Shown here in pieces: positions 58,186-64,000 of a DNA stretch of 64,000 nt; within the stretch, counting starts at the first letter, position 1; every line of letters begins with the position of its first letter. The DNA is from Populus alba (lineage: Eukaryota; Streptophyta; Magnoliopsida; Malpighiales; Salicaceae): contig NC_133292.1 of assembly GCF_005239225.2 (NCBI RefSeq), positions 8,156,985-8,220,984 on the forward strand, in the 5' to 3' direction. Made by a program: the position numbers and the translations under genes. A model generated the notes under the pieces. It was not told the origin of the DNA and searched no databases. It was given only the letters and a program-made list of their open reading frames with translations.

Positions 58186-61100
58186 ATGAAGTTCATGAAA
58201 CTTGGATCAAAGCCAGATTCATTTCAGGCAGAAGGGAACAGTATTAGGTGAGAAGTTTCAAAGTCCAATTTGCGTTCTGTTTTATTCCTTGCTGAAATTT
58301 TATTTACAATTCTTGTTGTTGCTTTAATGTTTTATTCTTTTTGGTTTCTTTTAAGTCAATCCTCTTATTGATGAATTTGCACAGCTGCTGTTGTGTGGTA
58401 GATCTGCTACTCCGGTTGTTTGACTACTTTCTTTGGAGAACTGTGAAGTTTGGGTTCTCTACTGAACGTCATACAGCATTTGTATTGCTGGAAATGAGGA
58501 TTTTATTCAGCCTCTGTTGGCAGTTGTTAATATCATTGATGCTTTAACAAAGTGAAACAATCTTTAAAATGATTCGCCAGTATATTTAGTTCCATTTGTC
58601 CATGATTTTACATTCATGCATGAGCACAGTGTTTGCTGATGATTTCTGTCTTCTGTGGAGATTGGAGCTGCTTTGCAATGTGAAGTGGTTCAAAAGGAGA
58701 GATTGTTCTTATGTTTCTGATTACTTAAGGAAAATTGAAATCTCTTCTGGTCTGAAGTTGTTGTTGAATGCTTGTTATTCTGGCTTTTCCCCACCAATTG
58801 GGTCTTGATTTTTTGTACTTGGCCCCTGTAAAGTTTGGTCAGCCTGTGAAGATTAATACATTAAAAAAATAATTAAATGAATGGTTTACAGCTTTGGAAT
58901 AGAATGTGGTTGCACTTAGCAATATGCATATCGTCAAATTTCTTCAACTTTTTGATTGTTGCTGACATTACTGGGATTTTATGTCATGTGCAGATATGTG
59001 GCTACTGAGTTGGCAACTGATATCATTGTTAACGTGGGGGATATAAAGTTTTATCTGCATAAGGTACACATGATCTTTCAATCCAGTATACATTTCTAGT
59101 TGATGACTATGGTGTTATCTCTGCAACTTCATCTAGATCTTTGTATCTTAGTGTCTGTCCTGTGTGGTGCCCTTGGTACAGAGCATCTAATGATGCTATA
59201 CATGGCACTATGGGCATCCAAGGTAGCTGACTCTGCTAATTTATTCAATATAAGTGAGCCTAGAATATGATTTTTGGTTCTGAGATGTCAAGACAATGAT
59301 CTGACATGGCTCAGCTTGGTTTGGCAATGTCTGAAGCAAGGGTAGTATGATATCGTTTAATTGATTCAATATTATTGTTGAATAAACCATCTAACCTTTT
59401 GTCAAAGGCATCCTCGGACTGTGGCTACAGTTATAATGGGTACAGTGCCATGGCTTGGAATTGTGTTGACATGCCATTAGAAATCTGTGTTAATATGCTA
59501 TATTGCTATAATCATTTTGATGCTAATTAATTTAAAATCCTGCTATGCAGTTTCCTCTTCTGTCAAAAAGTGCGCACTTGCAGAATTTAGTAACAATTGC
59601 CAATGGAGAAAGTAGCGATGAAGTTGAAATTTCTGATATTCCGGGTGGGTCTTCTGCCTTTGAGATATGTGCCAAATATTGCTATGGCATGACTGTAACC
59701 CTCAATGCATATAATGTTGTTGCTGCCCGATGTGCGGCTGAGTACCTGGGAATGCATGAGACTATTGAAAAAGGGAACCTCATTTACAAAATTGATGTCT
59801 TCCTTAGCTCTAGCATTTTTCACAGCTGGAAGGATTCAATCATTGTTCTTCAGACCACAAGGTCACTTCTGCCATTATCTGAGGAACTGAAGGTGACCAG
59901 CCATTGCATTCATGCTGTAGCTACCAAGGCCTGTGTTGATGTTTCAAAAGTCAACTGGTCCTATTCGTATAACCGGAGAAAACTCCCCGAGGAAAATGGG
60001 AATGATCCAAACTTCAATGGTCTGAGAAACCGGTTAGTGCCAAAGGACTGGTGGGTTGAGGATTTATGTGAGCTTGAAATTGGTTTGTATAAGCGTGTTC
60101 TTATTACAATCCAAACCAAAGGCACACTTTCTGATGAGGTGATTGGAGAAGGTTTGAAAGCTTATGCTTACAGAAGGTTGCCAGGTTTCAGCAAGGGTAT
60201 GATCCAGTGTGGAGACGCAGCGAAATATAGATCAACAGTTGATACCATCGTGTGTCTGTTGCCTGCTGAGCGAGGCAGCGTCCCCTGTAATTTTTTGTTG
60301 AAGATATTAAAAGCAGCCATATATGTTGACTTGGGCGATGCAATCAAAGGACAGCTGATAAGGAGAATCGGACAGCAACTAGAGGAGGCTTCTGTAAATG
60401 ATCTTTTGATTCATGCTGGGGAAGGGGAGAACATGATGTACGATGTTGATGCAGTAAAGAAAATGGTGGAAGAGTTTCTGATGCGAGACCAGATTGCCGA
60501 GATGGAGTCTGAAGAAGGCCATGAGGTTCAGGAGATAAGAAAACCAGGGATTTTATCTGATGCTTCCAAGCTCATAGTGGCAAAACTGATAGATGGGTAC
60601 CTAGCTGAAATAGCGAAGGATCCCAATCTGCCCCTCTTGAAGTTTGTTGAGCTTGCTGAGATGGTATCTGGTATCTCTAGACCAGCTCATGATGCACTGT
60701 ACCGGGCAGTTGACATGTATCTCAAGGTAATAATGAAAATTTTTTAATTCACATCATTTTTTTTCTTCAAATCAGCATGTTCGACCCCTCAACTGTGTTT
60801 AGGAGTGCAGCCAATCATAAAACTTGGGTGCATTCAATTGCTTAGTGGTTACTGATATATAGAGTTTTGCTGTTCTTTGATGCAGGAACACCCAGGGATC
60901 AGCAAGAGTGAGAGGAAGAGGATATGCAAATTGATGGACTGCAAGAAACTATCAGTTGATGCATGCATGCATGCGGTGCAGAATGACAGACTACCATTGC
61001 GTGTAGTTGTGCAGGTACTCTTTTTTGAGCAGGTCAGGGCGGCTGCCTCATCTGGCAGTAGCACCCCCGACCTTCCTAAGAGCATAAGGGATCTAAACAA

Positions 61101-61419
61101 TGGGTCTCAAAGGAGCTCGAGGTCAGCGAATACTAACACAGAGGGGGATTGGGATGCTGTGGCAACCGCTGAGGAGCTCAAGGCTCTAAAGGAGGAGGTA
61201 GCTTCCTTGAGATTGGCTAATGGTAGAAATGGTGTCGATAAGGCTGTCAACAACAAAATGAGAGGGATGCTCAAGTCGAAGATCCTCACAAAGCTCTGGT
61301 CAAGCAAAGGAGAGAAGGGCGAGAATAGTGGGTCGGATTCATCAGAAAGTCTTGGTTCTGCTAACATGGAAGAAGCTAAATCCACGCCTTCCAGAAACAT
61401 CAGGCATTCAGTCTCTTAG
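58186..61419 (+). CDS. NPY/NPH3-family BTB protein (NAKED PINS IN YUC-like)
   Basis: Four coding exons: 58186-58247, 58994-59063, 59551-60726 and 60886-61419, about 613 residues. The start [18 protein letters not shown] is the family signature. A BTB domain follows at about residues 28-125 ([44 protein letters not shown]). The NPH3 domain spans about 206-482 ([20 protein letters not shown] to [19 protein letters not shown]). A predicted coiled coil ([17 protein letters not shown]) sits near 531-547, and the Ser-rich tail ends [11 protein letters not shown] proteins act at the plasma membrane with AGC kinases and MAB4-type partners to keep PIN auxin transporters polar, so they affect organ initiation and gravitropism. 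It resembles Arabidopsis NPY3/NPY5 more than NPH3 itself, but the paralogue is uncertain. The donor at 60726 sits inside an open frame, so read-through adds only a few false codons. Confidence 0.93.
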
Positions 61420-62040
61420 AAGAACTTAGTTATACAGAGTAGTTTTTCTTACATGTTTCTTATTGGCTTTTTGCCAATTGTTATGACTATAACAACTTAA
61501 AAACAGTAGTGTTTATCTTCTAAATTCTAATTGAGCAAACTGAGGCATATATACTTTGCAATAACAGTCTTTATTTTGTATAAAAAGATTTGCAGGGCAG
61601 AAGAAATCATTGAACATTACTGCTGCGCTAAACTAGTATAAATTCCTCCACCAACGGCCACCAGAAGTTAGAAGTATTTTTAGATAAACATTAATCAGGT
61701 ATAAAGATATCAAATTTCATATTAATTGATAGAAAACTATATGTGAATTCATCCATATAACTTCTTAAAATCTAAATTTTGCTTGATATTACTGTTGTAT
61801 TCTTTTTTCTAATGAAAAAAAATAAAATTATTGTGATGCGCGAGCTAGATTCGGCCCGCTTTTAGTTGATTTGGTTCTCTAATGGATCCCCCACTGTTTT
61901 GTTTATATTGGGGTACACTTGCCTGCTAATTTGGGCCACAGTTTAAATGAATGCTTGGATCACTATAAATTACGCAGACTTTACTTCAAGTTTGAATTTT
62001 GAAGTAATGAAAGGGATTTAAGGCCCCTATTTTTGTGTTT
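61420..62040. other. NPY-like 3' UTR and flanking DNA
   Basis: The 3' UTR probably ends within the first 150-200 bases. No other feature is seen. Confidence 0.45.
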
Positions 62041-62044
62041 TAAA

Positions 62045-62215
62045 TTTTCTTATTTGTTTTCAATGATTTTTTTAGTATTTTTAAATCATTTTGATGTGAT
62101 GATATTAAAAATAATTTTTAAAAAATAAAAATATATTATTTTAATATATTTCTTAAAAAAAATACTTTGAAAAATAATTATTATCACACTTCTAAATACC
62201 TTCTCAGTTTTATTT
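62045..62215. mobile_element. AT-rich MITE copy, well preserved core
   Basis: TGATGTGATGATATTAAAAA, then AATATATTATTTTAATATAT and TTTGAAAAATAATTATTATC, ending ACACTTCTAAATACC. Forward orientation. Confidence 0.55.
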
Positions 62216-62238
62216 ATAGATATAGAAGAGGTGTCATA

Positions 62239-62308
62239 TAATAATAATAATAATAATAATAATAAGAAGAAGAAGAAGAAGAAGAAGAAGAAAAAAAAGA
62301 AGAAGAAT
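62239..62308. repeat. Compound (ATA)n(GAA)n microsatellite
   Basis: About eleven ATA/TAA units pass directly into about nine GAA units, followed by an A run and more GAA. Confidence 0.9.
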
Positions 62309-64000
62309 GAATTGTTATTTAACCTCTTTACCTGTTAGTTGTTTTTTTATTCTATTTTTATTACAAAACGGATTATAAAAAATAAACAACATGTATACTT
62401 TTTTTCTATGATATTAATAAATGCGTTTCTTAAAAAAATTGAGAAAAAAAAAAACAAGTGACATGCAAAGGACACATTCCGTGATTATGCAATTTACCTA
62501 ACACTAGTACCCTCAACAAAATTATTAACCGAGGCTAAAAATAAATAAATTAATATAGTACTAGAATTCAATTAACACTAAAATTAATACAGGAATCTAA
62601 TTAATTATTTGCTTATAACAACTGTGCTAATTTACGGTAATACAAGGGTAAATTTTTGGTTTTCATCTAGCTATATTTTATACGCATTTAATCAAATTAA
62701 TCAGAAAACTGATCGATCAATCAAGTCATATCAAATAAAAATCAAATCAATTCAAATTAAATCATAAGCTATGATAGATTTTAGGTTATGAGTTAGACAG
62801 CTAGGTTAAGCTGAGCTTTAAAAACCAGGTTTGTTTGATATTTTTCAAGTTACGTGTAACAACAACATATCTTGACGGCATAAATCAGCTCCTCAACTCA
62901 TCTGTATTAATCATGTCAAACAATACTTCATGGCTGACCTCACGTTGATAATGAGATGAGAATCTTCGGGAACATAAATTTCAAAAGCAGAGAAGATGTT
63001 GGAGCTCGAATAAGTGGAAAATATAGTTCTCCACAGATGTTAACTTCTATATGGATCCACTTGCTCTGAATTCATTGCAATCGCTAAAGCTTGTCGTGGA
63101 CGGGTTCAGTGCAATTATTATCATCAGCTAGCCTCTAATGGTACTATCCTGCATAGCGATACTTGATCTTGCTAGCAATACACTGCTTCTTTTAGAAGAT
63201 TTAGGGTTTAAATTCTTTTTCGTAGCAGAAAAAATCAACTTCACATTACCCTTTCAATGCAGGTCAAGAGGAAGGACGTAGGGTAGAACTTCAGAGGAAA
63301 GGTCTACGAACTGCTTAGTATCTGTATTTCATTTTGTATCGATCAGGAGGAGATAATTAATCTGCCGCTTCATCCATGAAAAGCAGCGGAGACACCGTGC
63401 ACAGCTGTGTATTATTTCCAGATCAGGATCCAGAAAGCTATACGCCGCCTGTGCTTCTTCTTCATCTTCTTCCTGGGATATTCACAGCAAGACGGGTTGT
63501 CATCATTTACATGCATTCAGTGGATCAGATAGAGGCCCAGCTTTTCGCATGATTTGGAAAACATTCGGAAGGAATATAGTAAGTGGCAGGTCGCCCTCAT
63601 CATGTGTGGGAAAGCACTGGAGGCTGATGAGCCCATCCCCATGACCATGAGCATAGGATTAATCATGTACATGACTCACGAGAGGGATGGCTCCTTAGTT
63701 CCGTACTTCAATGGCGTTTCTCGGTAGCAAAATCTACCGAAAGATTTAAATCTTTCCCTGTCTCGAGGTCACCTAGTGCTCCCCTACGTCCAAATATGTG
63801 ATTTGATTACACTTACAATCAAAGCCTTTTCTATGATGATATTCGAATAAAAAAGAAGTTTATGCTGATATAGAAAGAAAATAGCTTGTGGTTTGTGAAA
63901 AAAAAATTATATAAGAAAGCTATATTAATTATTTTATATAGAAACACAAGATTAGGAATTGAATTGAAAACGAAAAAACAATATTGGAAACATAGTATGA
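62309..64000. other. Right-edge intergenic DNA
   Basis: No exon could be supported. A GC-richer patch near 63270-63720 has short minus-strand frames with basic residues but no recognisable family or splice partners. It may belong to a gene beyond the right edge. Confidence 0.4.

Noticed and set aside
63270..63540. Minus-strand basic peptide reading (YPRKKMKKKHRRRIAF) near the right edge
   Set aside because: The frame is short, with no start, family match or confirmed splice acceptor. It could be the 3' exon of a gene beyond the edge, but this cannot be supported.
1..64000. tRNA, rRNA, known microRNA or CRISPR features
   Set aside because: I looked for intact B boxes with cloverleaf context, mature sequences of common conserved plant microRNAs and spaced repeats. 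None was found by eye; a covariance-model search would be decisive.

Overview
The window looks like nuclear DNA of a dicot. It is AT-rich, its genes have many short exons with GT..AG introns, and the space between genes is full of small transposon relics. The best guess is a poplar/willow-type genome (Salicaceae). That rests on protein resemblance and on the style of the dispersed repeats, so the genus is an inference. No bacterial, organellar or viral region was seen.

Six protein genes can be supported. From left to right they are: (1) the last three exons of a vacuolar-sorting receptor on +, cut by the left edge; (2) a five-exon RSL-type bHLH transcription factor on - (3137-4683); (3) a nine-exon ZFPL1-like Golgi zinc-finger membrane protein on - (16831-21230); (4) a nine-exon BUB3 spindle-checkpoint WD40 protein on + (24094-28128); (5) a nine-exon CLPR1, a non-catalytic subunit of the plastid Clp protease, on - (30609-34487); (6) a single-exon ZAT10-like C2H2 zinc-finger repressor on + (42729-43484); and a four-exon NPY/NPH3-type BTB protein of the auxin/PIN pathway on + (58186-61419). 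Counting the partial receptor, that makes seven loci. Their exon models were built by hand: the phases close and the encoded family motifs run across the junctions. The genes belong to unrelated pathways (vacuolar sorting, root-hair transcription, Golgi, mitosis, plastid proteolysis, stress response, polar auxin transport), and nothing suggests a cluster that works together.

The gene-poor stretches (6.5-16.8, 21.2-24, 35-42.5 and 43.5-57.8 kb) hold layered repeats. There is an abundant AT-rich MITE of about 200 bp. Two larger relatives (803 and 1217 bp) have PIF/Harbinger-like ends, and the larger keeps what may be the tail of a transposase reading frame. There are also two TRIM-like mini-LTR elements with a tRNA-iMet-type primer-binding site, three SINE-like copies, an element with CGGTT-rich ends, and an element built of TTTCCGGAAA-type palindromes. 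Two local tandem duplications of non-coding DNA record the order of insertions. The 39.5-40.7 kb pair contains both an empty and a filled site for one MITE, which gives its exact borders and a TTA target duplication.

No clearly new multi-gene system is visible. The most interesting items are the filled/empty MITE site, the Harbinger-like derivative with perfect hairpins, the compact TRIM, and a perfect four-run G5 quadruplex motif next to a weak splice donor in CLPR1. Exon borders are hand-read and may be off by a base in places.
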